NCBI GenBank assembly: GCA_015499995.1
Contig: JADNRV010000038.1
Span: 186,001-250,000, forward strand
Direction of reading: 5' to 3'
Length of the DNA stretch: 64,000 nucleotides
DNA from: Flammula alnicola
Taxonomy: Eukaryota > Basidiomycota > Agaricomycetes > Agaricales > Strophariaceae
Shown here: positions 1-10,689 of the stretch, in pieces
Numbering within the stretch: position 1 is the first letter of the stretch
Layout: each line of letters begins with the position of its first letter
The notes under the pieces: generated by a model
What the model was told of the DNA's origin: nothing
The model's input: the letters and a program-made list of their open reading frames with translations, nothing else
The model's database searches: none
Program-made: the position numbers and the translations under genes

Positions 1-1362
1 CTCTCCAGCAAATCGATATCAACAAGAACAAGATCCAGGCGCTTCTCCTCGTCCCTACCCGTGAACTTGCCCTGCAAACCTCCCAGGTGTGCAAAATCCT
101 TGGAAAACACATGGGCCTCCAGGTCATGGTCACCACCGGAGGCACCACCCTCAAAGATGATATTTTGCGGTTGTCCGAGATCGTCCACGTACTCGTCGGT
201 ACCCCTGGCCGTATCCTCGATTTAGCCGGCAAAGGCGTTGCGGACCTCAGCGAATGCCCGGTTTTCGTCATGGACGAGGCCGACAAGCTTCTTTCCCCCG
301 AATTCGCCCCTGTTATGGAGCAATTGCTCTCTTTCCTCCCTGCTGACCGTCAAGTGATGTTGTTCAGCGCTACTTTCCCAATGATCGTTAAAGATTTCAA
401 GGTTCACATGTTCATGCGATTTTTACATTTTTCATGCTGACACGAGATCTAGGACAAGCACATGAAGTCTCCTTATGAGATCAACCTCATGGACGAGCTC
501 ACCCTCCGTGGTGTCACTCAATACTACGCATATGTCGAAGAGCGACAAAAGGTCCATTGCCTAAATACCCTCTTCTCCAAGGTAAATCTTTTTCTTTCAC
601 CGTCTTCGATTTATTTCCCAACTAAAAATTTACTGATTTTAAATTTCTGCGATCCAGCTTCAAATTAATCAATCTATCATCTTCTGTAATTCTACCAACC
701 GCGTCGAGCTCCTCGCGAAGAAAGTGACCGAGCTCGGGTACTCGTGTTTCTACTCGCATGCCAAAATGCTCCAATCGCACCGTAATCGCGTCTTCCACGA
801 CTTCCGCAACGGCGTGTGCCGCAATCTCGTCTGCTCGGACCTCCTCACGCGCGGTATCGATATCCAGGCAGTCAACGTCGTCATCAACTTCGATTTCCCC
901 AAGAACAGCGAGACGTATCTCCATCGCATTGGTCGGTCTGGACGCTTCGGACATTTGGGTCTGGCGATCAACTTGGTCACCTATGAGGACAGGTTCAACC
1001 TTTATAAGATCGAACAAGAGCTGGGCACGGAAATCCAGCCGATTCCTCAGACCATTGATCGAGGGCTGTATGTTGCGCCCAGCGGTGGAGAGGAGAGTCA
1101 GGTCCAGAGGCCACCTCAGCAACCTCAGGCTCACGCCCAGCTCCAGCCCCAGCCAGCCCAGCAGCAGCAACAAAGGCAGCAACATGTACCAAGTGCTCCA
1201 GTACAAAGGAATGGACAACAGCTGCCGCTCCCACAACAGCAACAACAAGCCCTGCCACAGCAAATTCAGCCTCAGGCTATACAACAACATCAGAACGGAG
1301 TGCTTCCTGTTCAGCACCGACCCGTGCCTGCGTATCGTCAAGGAGTTCCTCTTCCTCGGTGA
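1..1362 (+). CDS. DHH1: DEAD-box RNA helicase Dhh1/DDX6 (5' end outside window)
   Basis: ATP-dependent RNA helicase of the Dhh1/DDX6 family, which represses translation and promotes mRNA decapping in P-bodies. The gene enters the window already open (first full codon at position 3). I place introns at 402-452 and 582-657, giving exons <1-401, 453-581 and 658-1362 and about 410 visible residues. Helicase motifs in order: PTRELAL (Ia), TPGR (Ib), DEAD (II), SAT (III), IIFCNST (IV), SDLLTRGID (V) and [13 protein letters not shown] (VI). Motif I lies upstream of the window. The linker [15 protein letters not shown] and the C-terminal phrase [15 protein letters not shown] are family hallmarks. The tail after the helicase core is rich in Gln and Pro (QQQQ runs), as in other fungal Dhh1 proteins. 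Stop TGA at 1360-1362. The other DEAD-box families lack this tail and linker, so the assignment is secure. Confidence 0.95.
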
Positions 1363-2199
1363 GGGGCTTTGATTAGCGTAGATTGGAGTGAGAGGTATAG
1401 TGGAGGCTTCGGCGCGTCATGAGGAGAAGAGAAGAGGAAGAGCGTTGAGTACGGAGAGAGCACGGAGAGAGCAGAGAAGCAAGTAGTGCCGCCAGTGGCT
1501 GGTAGGAGATACAGGGCGGCGGAGATCGAGGCCAGCGAGTGCCCAACTCGCATAAACACAGATTCACATTCACAATTCACAGTCGCAAATCCCCCTTCCC
1601 CCTCTGAACCTTTCAGCTATGCGCCGTCACGATATCGCAAATCGCATAACCGTCTTTGCATGATTTACTTGATAATTTCGACTACCCACGACGAGGTCCG
1701 GCGATCCAGACATATCATACCCTTATCCTCGCAATAAACTTCGCAAGAGCTATTTTTTCGTTCGACAATACACACCACATCCACCCCTCATAAACCCGCG
1801 CACCCATTGATTGAGCGGTTGATCAACCATCCGCTTATACACCCCACCCATTGACCATCCATTCATTTCTGTATCATCCATCAGCTCATCGCTATCTATA
1901 TCTTCCCCTTTTTTTCTTCAAGGTTATCCCCCGACCCAACGTCATGTGCCCATACATTCCACGTCTTACACGCGGTTGACGCACCCACTCTTCGTCCACG
2001 CGTCCGTTCATGCGACGTTATATCTTCGTCTTTGTCTTCGCCTCCGTCCGTCGTCGCCGCCGGTCGTCCAAACGTCATATAACCCCCTACCTTAATCTTT
2101 CTGCTATAACTCTAAAGGTTGTCCGAATGTATTTCTCTGTTATGACTGATGTGTTCGCTATAGTGGTTTTCACCCGTGACGTTGTGTTGTGCAGGTGGT

Positions 2200-2222
2200 G
2201 GTTGGTTGGTTGGTTGGTTGGT
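2200..2222 (+). repeat. GGTT microsatellite
   Basis: Five to six tandem copies of GGTT in the DHH1 3' flank, directly readable. Confidence 0.9.
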
Positions 2223-2460
2223 GTTGGGAGGAGGTGGAGAGAGGAGATTGAGAGTGCAATTTGGTGGTAGCTGTTTCGAGCTGGAGTTGGAGAATAAACT
2301 GAGATGAGGGGATTTGTGGGAGCCGCGCTCGTCTGGCATCCTGTCTGTCATATATCATTTGTGTTTCAAGTTCGTAAAATGATTCTGGCAGTATCTCCTC
2401 TATCATCTGTCGTGATACTTAAGTTTCTTCTGCGTACACACCTCGAGGTAAGTCTGTTTG

Positions 2461-2483
2461 ATTAGAATTAGAATTAGAATTAG
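2461..2483 (+). repeat. ATTAGA microsatellite
   Basis: Almost four tandem copies of ATTAGA, directly readable. It is not a telomere repeat, although it contains TTAG. Confidence 0.9.
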
Positions 2484-3047
2484 TTTTGGCTGATTACATT
2501 ACGTAAGTAATTCGGGTAACTACGTCACCTCACCAGCTCGTCGTCAGAGAGACAAGAACTTCAAGAACTTGAAGAAGAAGAAAGAATCTTTGAACTTCAA
2601 AGAAAAGAAGAAAGATGAGCGCTGAGCACTCAGTACTGAGTACTGAGTGCTGAGATCTGAGATTCAGCATGTGTTCAGAACATGTGACTGGTCTCAGTAA
2701 AAAGCAGTGTTACCCGTGACTCGTTCAGGCTGGCGAATCCCAACTTCGAGACAAGTTGAATTCAAGAAACGGTCTGCGTGAACTGTATCTGCCCCACCGT
2801 GCCTGATTTGGAAGAGCAGAACTCGACGCGAACGACGGGAGCGGCCACTCGACGGCCGCCGGCTGACGAAACTGTGTTCGCGTCTTTCGCTGGGAGCTAT
2901 TATTACCAGGGCACTCAGAATATTTTGTTCGATGGTGAGTCGGTTCTTTATCCTCTCAGCCTGCTAACTCGTAGCTACTAGCGCCAGCGCCTCATGGTCA
3001 GGTTGTCTCTGCAGCATCTCAGAACACAAATTTAATTAGGTCTCACG

Positions 3048-3463
3048 GAGCAGAGGCCCCGGGAAGCTCCCGGGTTTTGTCGTCCGGGTAAAATCCAAAA
3101 TTTGAGTCTCAAATCCGCCACGATTCAGGTCAGAACTTGAAATCCGCGAAAACGGACGAGGGCGGTCCTTCCTAAAATAGAAGACTTTCCGCTCCAGCGC
3201 ACGATTTCCTCCCCCCTTCTATCAAGTCACAAGTGCCCAAACGTCGTTATTCGATCACCTTCTGGCTCTTTGGGTGCGAAAATACCTTCCAACAGGAGGC
3301 GGCAACTGCAGTGAGGGTTTTCTACGAGTAAGAGACCATCTGGTGCTCATGTATCCCTCGAAAATTTCCACCAAAATGAGGCTCAAATCCGCGAAACCCG
3401 ACAAAAGTGCGACGCTCTCAAATCCGCCAAATACGGACAACGAAACTCGTGAGCCGTGCTCGC
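3048..3463. mobile_element. About 415-bp insertion unique to SDR flank copy A
   Basis: Alignment by eye of the two SDR flanks breaks after GGTCTCACGG and resumes at GTCACTTATCAG. The extra block contains repeated AAATCCGC words (near 3113, 3140, 3385 and 3420) and a CCCGGGA-AGC-TCCCGGG hairpin near its left edge. No transposase and no clear terminal repeats are seen. It could be a small non-autonomous element, or copy B could carry a deletion. Confidence 0.5.
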
Positions 3464-3680
3464 GGACGTCACTTATCAGAAGATTGGCAATGAGCTGCTA
3501 TGAGCACTGCCAACTGTGATATCATGCGACTCTGACTGTGGTGGGTGCCGGTGACCACAAGACCAGTTTACAATAACGTTCTGCATCCATACGTCTTTAC
3601 GACACACCTGCCAGATTCTTTTTATCCATCCCATTGCCCCATGACCATGGGTACCCAACCAAAGTCGGTCAGGGGCCCCG

Positions 3681-3690
3681 TATAAATAAG
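3681..3690 (+). promoter_or_regulatory. TATA box of SDR copy 1
   Basis: TATAAATAAG lies 83 bp before the start codon at 3773. The same box is kept in the second copy (11888-11895), so the core promoter was duplicated with the gene. Confidence 0.6.
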
Positions 3691-3772
3691 AACGGTACGT
3701 TTCCTCGTTATAACGCCATTACAACTCTTCTGAAAGTTTATCTGTCATCTTTGACCCAAGGATCTCGTTCAG

Positions 3773-4740
3773 ATGTCGCAGGATATAATCACCCTCTCTG
3801 CCGCCTCTAACCCTTTAACGGCGCCTCTTGCAAAGAAAGCTGGCCAGAGTCCGGTTGAACGAGCAATCGAACGGTTTGCTATCACCGGCAATGCCATCGG
3901 TAAGCAGTACCGCAGTTCAAGTGGCAGTACATGCATCATATACTATGCTAATTTGACGTTCTGTTGGAGTACAGTTACTGGCGGTGCAGGAGGCCTCGGA
4001 CTTGAAGCTGCCCGTGCTCTCCTCGAACACGGAGCGAAAGGGCTCTGCATATTCGACCTATCATCCGCTTTTGAGGCGTCGCGGGCTGTACTCCAAGCTC
4101 TTTACGATGAATTTCCCACCAAGACAATTGTAGAAGAAATCGTGGATGTTACAAACGAGCAGAATATCCAAAGTGCTGTGGAGAAGACTGTAAAGAACTT
4201 CGGAAGTGTTGATATTCTTTTGTGTTTCGCCGGCATTGCTAGAATGGCGAAAGCGGAAGATATGACGCTGGAGACATGGCAACAAGTTCTGGATATTAAC
4301 CTGACGGGGAGTTGGCTCTGTTCTAAAGCTATCGGAAAGTAAGGAACATTCTTATTTGCGACATGATGTTTAAATAATATGGATCCAGGGAGATGATCAA
4401 GCAGGGAACTGGAGGAAGCATTGTCCTCGTCTCATCGATCGCGGGCCACAGAGCCCTATTCCCTACCTTTACCTCGGCATACAGCGTCTCTAAAGCCGGT
4501 ATCTTGGGGTTGACGAAGAACCTCGCTGGCGAGTGGGCCAGGTATGGCATCCGCGTGAACTGCATCTGCCCCGGATTCATAGAGACGCCTATGACCGGGA
4601 CTCCGCAAGGCTCTCTTGGGTACACCGCTTTCATAGAGCGAAACCCGATGGGCAGGATGGGACAGCCCTCTGAACTGACAGGGCCTGTTGTGATGTTCTG
4701 CAGTCCCGCTGGGAGGTATATTACGGGTACAACCTTATAG
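3773..4740 (+). CDS. Short-chain dehydrogenase/reductase (SDR), copy 1
   Basis: Classical cytosolic NAD(P)H-dependent SDR of about 280 residues; the closest remembered relatives are fungal polyol/sugar reductases, but the substrate cannot be read from the sequence. Exons 3773-3899, 3975-4338 and 4389-4740; the intron at 3900-3974 is 75 bp and leaves the frame open. Cofactor motif TGGAGGLG near residue 44, the family's N-A-G site read as CFAGIA, catalytic Ser near 180 (VSSIAG) and Tyr195/Lys199 in YSVSK. The C terminus is shortened: where copy 2 reads TGTNLIVDG and splices to one more short exon, copy 1 has lost one T (TACAACC against TACTAACC) and stops at TGTTL. About ten residues of the cofactor/dimer tail are missing, so activity is uncertain. 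A duplicated promoter and flank surround it. Confidence 0.8.
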
Positions 4741-4842
4741 TTGATGGTGAGCAGATTTCTTCATTGCAAAGAGTTGACGATGATTTTATTTTTTTATGGC
4801 AGGTGGTAGCCTTGCATTCTAGTCCGTCTGTGCTTTAAGCCA

Positions 4843-5125
4843 GACCACACCATTCCCTCCAATTTCTATGCAATTAGTAGTGCTCGTGCTACATATATAT
4901 ATCTTTACCATGGCCTGAAAACCTGATCGTTAAATTTTTCTTCGGGAGAACGATGCAATGGTAAGTCAGGCCCGAGCAGGATGAGAACTATTTGTCGACA
5001 GATATACTAGTACTTACATAAGGTGTACAAGTGTGCCTTGCACAAAATCATAAAGTCGTCTTTGTGACCTCATTTTTTATTTAAAGAAGGCTATATTCAA
5101 GGGCCGCGATAAACAAAATGGCCTA
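4843..5125. repeat. Relic of a DUF6535 gene 3' end (copy A)
   Basis: About 280 bp shared with 13024-13320 and 15235-15480. In the third copy the matching DNA is the 3' end of a leftward DUF6535 gene, where the minus strand reads LFIAALEYSLLL then a stop; here the same words survive beside SDR copy 1. Shared landmarks are CCCGAGCAGGAT, AAGGTGTACAA and GTGACCTCATTTTTT. Confidence 0.75.
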
Positions 5126-5550
5126 GGGTGCCTGGTGATATATTTTTATGTGCGCTATTTTGGCCTTCGTTAATTTTTCTCTATATTATATCTTCAACGT
5201 TCATTCAACTCAAACATACGGTCTCTTATTTGGATCCTTTCCTCTTGCGTCTTTTTTTGTCAGGTCTTTATTTCATCCCAACATTTATATTTTTCAAACG
5301 CGATTATTGTCAGAGTAACATACTGCGCGTTGACCGCGCGCATGCCATGCGCAAGCTTGAGTTCTCGTCTACACGTCACGTGCATCACGCGCTCAATTTA
5401 ATTGGTTTGCTGCATAAGCAATTTCAGGAGTCAACTCGCCTCCGACTCGCCTCGTCCTTTAGCTTTCCTCTCACCACACGGGCTTCCCTTTCAGAACTCC
5501 AGTGGACAATAGAACCCGTAATTCTTGTTTAATTGCTGTGAAAAATTGTT
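5126..5550 (+). promoter_or_regulatory. SWC5 upstream region
   Basis: T-rich 5' flank of the next gene. It contains the GCATGCCATGCGC inverted word at 5339-5351 and a CACGTG core near 5377. Pyrimidine-rich stretches precede the start codon, as is common in basidiomycete promoters. No TATA box stands out and no protein is convincing here. Confidence 0.4.
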
Positions 5551-6532
5551 ATGTCTCCACTGGGCTCGAAATATAACCCTTACAACGAGTCAGATTCTGA
5601 CGAGGACGAGGACTACATTCCTCCGGAAGGCAGAGGTAACCCTTCGTGCAAACCATTTCATAACACGGCAACCATTCATATATATTACCGTAGATTCCGA
5701 CTCCGAACAGTCAGAGCAAGAAGACAATGGCAAGAGCGTCGATGTGAGCGCCACCGAGAAACCGGTGGATGAGGGAGAACGAAAACGGCAAGTAGTTCAT
5801 TGGCGTTATCTTCTATCATATGAGATCTTCACGTTCGAGTATCAGCGCACGCGAAGCTTTGTGGTCCAGCTTTCAAGCATCAGCTGCGAATACCTCTAAG
5901 TCTCCAGATCAGCAGGCCCCACCACGAAAGATGATCAAGATACAACGAAGATATCTGTTCGCTGGAGACGAAGTTATGTGAGTGAGAAACATTTTGATCA
6001 CCCTCTCTTATCCATCTTTCAGAGATGTAGTTGAAGTACACGAAGATTCGCCAGAGGCCAAGAAGTGGCCTCTGTGGAAGGATCCTGAGGTAGAATCAAC
6101 AGCAACCCCGCCTTTCATATCGCAAAATGCCCCAGTCACACTACAGCGACGGCAACGGAAGGTGTACTACCGGGGATTTTATCATCACTAGACTCCACTC
6201 AATCCACTCCTACAGCATCGACGGCGAAGACTGCCTCTGCACCCACCAAGCCACCAAATAAACGACCTGGTCCTCGCAAACCCAAGGTATCCCTTGCCCC
6301 TCTCCCCGGCTCCGCGAAAGCAAAAAAGCTGACCACCTTGGATAAATCCGCGATGGACTGGAGAACCCATCTGCAAGCGGAACAAGAGGCAGGCTCCTCC
6401 GTTAAGGATGAACTGGAGGCGAATCGTAGGGGAGGCGGGTATCTGGAGAAGGTGGAATTTCTCAAACGCGTGGAAGAACGCAAGGAGGAGAATTTGGACT
6501 CCCTGAAAAGTAATAAGCGGCGGAAGCTATAG
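5551..6532 (+). CDS. SWC5: SWR1-complex subunit Swc5 (BCNT/Cfdp1 domain)
   Basis: Subunit of the SWR1 remodeller that exchanges H2A for H2A.Z in nucleosomes. The N terminus is acidic (NESDSDEDEDY, then DSDSEQSEQEDN), suited to histone binding. The next block is GERKRAREALWSSF, followed by GDEVIDVVEVHEDS. The C-terminal BCNT domain contains KKLTTLDKSAMDWRTHL, GGGYLEKVEFLKRVEERK and ends in a basic tail, with TAG at 6530-6532. Exons: 5551-5635, 5694-5787, 5846-5977, 6023-about 6161, then about 6230-6532. The second intron (5788-5845) appears to use a GC-AG pair (GCAAGT donor), because no GT donor restores both frame and the conserved ALW block. The boundary of the last intron is uncertain: good acceptors near 6191 and 6215 do not keep the frame, and 6229 does. 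Confidence 0.9.
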
Positions 6533-7255
6533 GTACATTCATGTTCCTACATATGCGTGACGATGGTCGCTTTGCTCACGATGCTTTCCAAGATTCCTTC
6601 ACTTTTTCCTCGTCTCATAGTACACGCGACTGCCCGTCTGGTTTTCGATTCCAAATGCCACACAACATCCATAGCGTCAGGTGAATTATCAAATATTGTA
6701 TAGTATCATCCGTGTTAATGATAAATGTAGAATACGTCTTTTAGCACCTCCTCTGTAAGTTCAGTCCTTCGATTCAGACTCCAAGCTCGGATTTCTCTGT
6801 TTTGGCTCTTCCGACGGTTGCCTTGCCTTTCTTGCCTCTGCCTATTGTCATCTGCAACTCATCTGAGATCCATCGGTGGCTCTCCCTTCCAAGCATCTTG
6901 CTCACGGTCGCCAATCTACTCCCACTATTCTAAAGTATTCCTGCTTACTTCGGCATGCGTATATAACTCAGGGCCTATTGTATGCGCGGTTCCTTCTGTT
7001 TCTTCGATTCAGATTCGAACGCTTCCCAAAGCTGGGCCTACATTGACCTATTACATCATGGGCACAGACATTCAGAAATGTATACTTCACGGACTTCGAG
7101 GGTTTCTAATACGTGATTTCTAGTGTTATTGATAACCCGGCTGGTATTTACGAGATTGTAAAAAAATTGTTCCTGGTGCGTCAGCAGTTTGCGTCGTCGG
7201 AGGCTACATAAATGCAAGCGCGCCATTCAGTCTTGCATCAACAGTAAAGATGAAG
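6533..7255. other. Intergenic DNA between convergent genes
   Basis: About 700 bp between the end of SWC5 and the 3' end of the leftward F-box-like fragment. A 101-codon open stretch at 6818-7123 has no recognisable domain and no codon or splice support. I see no element or RNA gene. Confidence 0.4.
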
Positions 7256-8500
7256 TCAACCCACATGCAGAGGAGGATCGTACGGCGACGACAAATAATC
7301 GACTACATTTATTTTAACCTCATCAGTCACGTAGGAAATGTAACACAATCTTCCGGATACCGGGCAGAAGCTGGCCTGACGTTGATCGACGTGTTCTGCT
7401 TTCCGCAAAAGTGCCTTGCAATTGGTTGCCTCCAAGGACGAGGTGCCTCCCGTATGCAGAAAGATAGCAGTGGAATTGCACCATAAAAAGGAAATATCTT
7501 CGCCGCACACGCGATATGGGGTCCAATATGTGTGGCGATAGTATGGGATATGAAAGGAGGAGATCGATGTGATGGGGACTGCGGGGAGGTGTATATCCGG
7601 CACGTCGATTTTAAATCTGGTGAAATTGAAGGTGGACAACTCGTTTGCCGTGATGTCGAACCATAGGGGCTGCCGGCTGCCGGTATACCAATCGCAGATA
7701 CCACTGCACTCAGACCTTGATGGTGATTTGAAGCCTTCAGGATATGAGAGTCTGAGGCGGGGTTGGGAGGGTTCGGACGGTTCTGTGCCCGTCTCGACAG
7801 AGTGAGCCTTCAGTGACAGTGGGGGGATATCCCATAGAGAAAGGTCGGAGGGCGCAACCAATACCATTACCTCGTTTGTCATGAGAATCTGTGAGAAGGA
7901 GATATAAATGCATCAAATATATTTGTCGTTGCGAGACGCACCTGCCGGGAGGAGTGAGTCGTGTTCCAAGTTACCCAGGCATTAGTGACGAAATCCCAGA
8001 TCTTGATTATTGGACCGTTCACCATGACCATTCGATTTCCAGCTACCGATGTAAAATCCAAGTCGTGCATACTGTCCACCCATAGAGTTGCGAGTTGCAC
8101 GAATTCAGTTTCAGGCTTCCATGGGAATATTTCATAGACATCGAAATAGTGTCTACAGAAACGATTAAAAATGATCAGATGACTAGTGCAGCGTGCTCTT
8201 CATTGATAAAAGGTGCCTTATTCACCTTATGGATGGATTGTCGAATACGCTCCGAAGAGCAATAACTCTGATAGCTGACCCATCAGGAGAAACGTGCACG
8301 GTGAACGATGTACCTCGGGTGGCAACTCGTGCAATTGGTCTTCGTGTGATGTCTGAGGGTCCAGTTCCGGAAGTGGTGCGTAAATCCCATATGGATAAGT
8401 GCGACCTCAGCAGCGTCACTAAAAAGCGTCCTCCTGGGATAAGATACAATTGATCTGGTTCACCGATGTTCTCTGGTAATATGCCATCGATGGCAGCGGG
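7256..8500 (-). pseudogene. F-box-associated beta-propeller protein, N terminus missing
   Basis: Leftward gene with three clear exons: about 8500-8226, 8152-7942 and 7888-7256, joined by introns 8225-8153 and 7941-7889 with good GTGAAT/GTGCGT donors and TAG/CAG acceptors. The protein reads as a WD-like repeat chain (LYLIPGGRFLVT, HLSIWDLR, IIKIWDFVT, SDLSLWDI, then SGRLCYIS and VVDYLSS), typical of the C-terminal two thirds of Agaricomycete F-box proteins. No ATG precedes the first repeat in frame and no F-box is visible: a TGA lies just upstream, and the next gene's stop is at 8546. The head has been lost or replaced. It may still be transcribed, but a normal product is unlikely. Confidence 0.6.
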
Positions 8501-8545
8501 TTCATGAACATTTCTTCAACTTGTACCAACGCTATCTGAAACTAC

Positions 8546-9496
8546 TTATGCCTTGATCCACAAATCGCGATTGGTTTGGAAGTATTCCAACAAGGTGTGC
8601 TTCCCGATGATTTTCTTGTCTGCACTGCCGTTGAAAAGTTCCTCCTCCTTTCCCTTCGCAATATTTGCTTCCAAGTTTGCGAGGAAGTTCACATACTCAG
8701 GACCCAGGCCCAATCCCGCGAACATCTTCGCCGTTTCTTCAATCGAATTCTTCTTGTGAGTGATTTCTCTTCCCAGGATCGATGACAAGAGCTTAGCAGC
8801 CTGTTCTCGTCATGTTAGTATTTCGACCTTGCAGAATCGTCTGCGGAATTGACGCACCTCATCGTATGAGTACAGGTCGGGCCCGAGGACCAGCAGATCT
8901 TTGTTGGGGCTTTTCTCAGCCGTCAAAGCTTCAAATGCGGCCTGTGCGACATCGGCGACCGAAACAAAAGGGATGCGACCCTCCCCAGTACCCGAGATAA
9001 TCTGGTTGTGCTCTCGGATGCTGATTTCGAAGTTGACAGCAAAGTTCTCTGTCTGGAGTGTCAACAAAGGAAAGTGAGTGCGAGGAGGAGGCTTACCTTG
9101 AAACCAGGTTGGACGCAAGACGGCGTAATCGACCCCAATGTCCAAGAGGTACTGGTGAACCTTGCCGAGGGGGCCATCGCCTGGCTCTAACTGGCTGGTG
9201 CTCAAGAGGACAAACCGCTTGACGCCTTTGGACACCGCGAGGTCGATGAATGGCCCAAGGTATGACAGCACGTCAAAAATACCGGGTACGATGATGTAGA
9301 CGCGATCGATCTTGGGGTCGGCGTTGAATGGATTCTCGTATGTCGTCTTGTCGAACCAGTCGAATTTCACGGCCTTGAAAGGTTCGGGCGCCTTCCCGGC
9401 ACGCGATGTGATGAGAACAGGTCGATTGGCAGCATGGAGCAGTTTCGCCAGAGCAAGTCCTGTCTTTCCCGTTCCGCCTGTGATGAGAGTTGTCAT
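8546..9496 (-). CDS. NmrA-like / EasG-type NAD(P)-binding oxidoreductase
   Basis: Protein of about 281 residues encoded by exons 9496-9097, 9048-8858 and 8800-8546 (introns 48 and 57 bp). The N terminus carries an atypical-SDR glycine motif, TGGTGKTG (residues 6-13), then RVYIIVPG, KRFVLLSTSQLEPGDG and VLRPTWFQENFAVNF, and a C-terminal segment that ends NRDLWIKA. This pattern fits the NmrA-like family close to festuclavine/agroclavine dehydrogenase (EasG). Members of the family either reduce small molecules or sense the NAD(P) redox state. No ergot cluster genes are nearby, so an alkaloid role should not be assumed. The start is the first ATG of the frame, directly before the Rossmann motif. 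Confidence 0.82.
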
Positions 9497-10689
9497 GTTG
9501 TTCCTAGAGGTGGTGTGGTAGTGAAGTGGTAATGCGGTGGTATGCTGGTAGTGAAGTATGACGGCTTCTGTGAAAGTGGCTTGCTCTTATAGCCCTCCTC
9601 TTTCATCGCTATCTATTGCCCCTTGTAAGCGTCTTACAAAGCTGAACTGTGGACATGTTCCAGGCAAGTAGACGCACTCAGAATTGTATATGCTGATTGA
9701 ATTGGTCCAGTTGCTGATCAATCATGTTGAAGGACAACACCCGCCGAATATCATCGAATCGTAAGCTGCAGTCTTGACGTTGTCATGTTTTCATCACGGT
9801 TGACTCAGTGTGCGTTACTAACCTTGGTGTAATCCTGCCTGGTTCAGCACCTCGCAATGCCTGTAATTGCGAGCGAAGCGAGCATCATTCTCTAAGGGCT
9901 GCCCTGCCTGCCCAGGGCGCCCGGTGGACAAACGCAGCCAAATCCATTTCCGAAACGGATGCCTTTGGCTTTGTTCATTTCATATCGCTCTCGTGGAGTC
10001 CAATCGATCGTATTCTATGGTTTTGTGCAGAAAAACTTCGCGTTTTTGGACCTGCTACTCTGTTTTTCAGTGTTTTATGACGGTGAGCTTACAATAGTAT
10101 AACTTTCTTGTCGAAGGTGGAATCATGTTTCTGTTGGGTTTCGAAAATCATTGCAATTGTTTTGAACTTTTTACTAAAATTTTTAGTACTGTTTGGGTCT
10201 TAGAGGGCTCGCAAGCGGCAAATGTAGAAATGAATTCGAAATTCTGGGGTGGCCCAATGGCGCAGCGAGGCTGAGCGAGCCTTCCCCCGCAGGAGCAGAT
10301 CCTTAATAATTCATTGCCCAACAATGTCAAGATGTCGTAATCCACATTATCCAGAAGATGTGTTACATACATACGAGTGCTGATCTAACGCATCTCTCCG
10401 CCCATTCTTCTCGCAAAATCCTGTCCTCCATCTTGATCTTATCTTTCCACGACCTTCCAGCCACGATCCATTATTACGCTATCTCGCTACATAGGCACGT
10501 TCGTCAACCATACCACCCCGAAAATGACTCGATGTCAGGAACATTGACCGCCTGAGTCAGCGTCGGTTTACCTGAACCCCTCCCAACTTGAAACCCCTCC
10601 GGCTTCGAGGCATAAGATGATTCTTTTCAAGGGCACTATCGACAATGACAGGCCGACGAGCGTTGTACTCGCAGTTGACTCGCAGCACG
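9497..10689. other. Intergenic DNA, no gene recognised
   Basis: Starts with the promoter of the NmrA-like gene (pyrimidine-rich, with CTTATAG near 9590 as a weak TATA candidate). Two overlapping open stretches near 9810-10095 have no family features. GCGAGCGAAGCGAGC near 9868 and GCAGCGAGGCTGAGCGAGC near 10262 are short repeated words, possibly traces of an old element. Confidence 0.35.

Larger units (their letters stand above)
1363..2879. other. Long 3' flank of DHH1 without a convincing gene
   Basis: About 1.5 kb with only short incidental reading frames. It probably contains a long DHH1 3' UTR at its start. It holds two microsatellites (listed separately), a 27-bp palindrome at 2625-2651 (13-bp arms AGCACTCAGTACT around a single G) and a purine-rich stretch of AAG repeats near 2565-2615. 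I see no splice-consistent protein. Confidence 0.5.
2886..3780 (+). repeat. Duplicated 5' flank of the SDR genes (copy A)
   Basis: This flank begins at the phrase TCTTTCGCTGGGAGCTATTA and matches copy B at 11253-11975 up to and through the SDR start codon, including the blocks around AGCGCCAGCGCCTCATGG and CACTTATCAGAAGA. Copy A differs by an extra block of about 415 bp (3048-3463) that copy B lacks. At the phrase start both copies are joined to different upstream DNA, so it marks a duplication breakpoint. Confidence 0.85.

Noticed and set aside
2461..2483. TTAG-containing repeat as a possible telomere trace
   Set aside because: The unit is ATTAGA, only four copies, inside a gene-rich region; fungal telomeres here would be TTAGGG.
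8546..9496. Ergot-alkaloid cluster membership of the NmrA-like gene
   Set aside because: No prenyltransferase, methyltransferase or other cluster enzyme lies nearby, and the family is broad.
9850..10290. tRNA-like or rRNA-like GC-rich words
   Set aside because: No A box/B box pair or cloverleaf could be assembled on either strand; a GGTTCGAATTC word near 27130 (minus) also lacked a partner.
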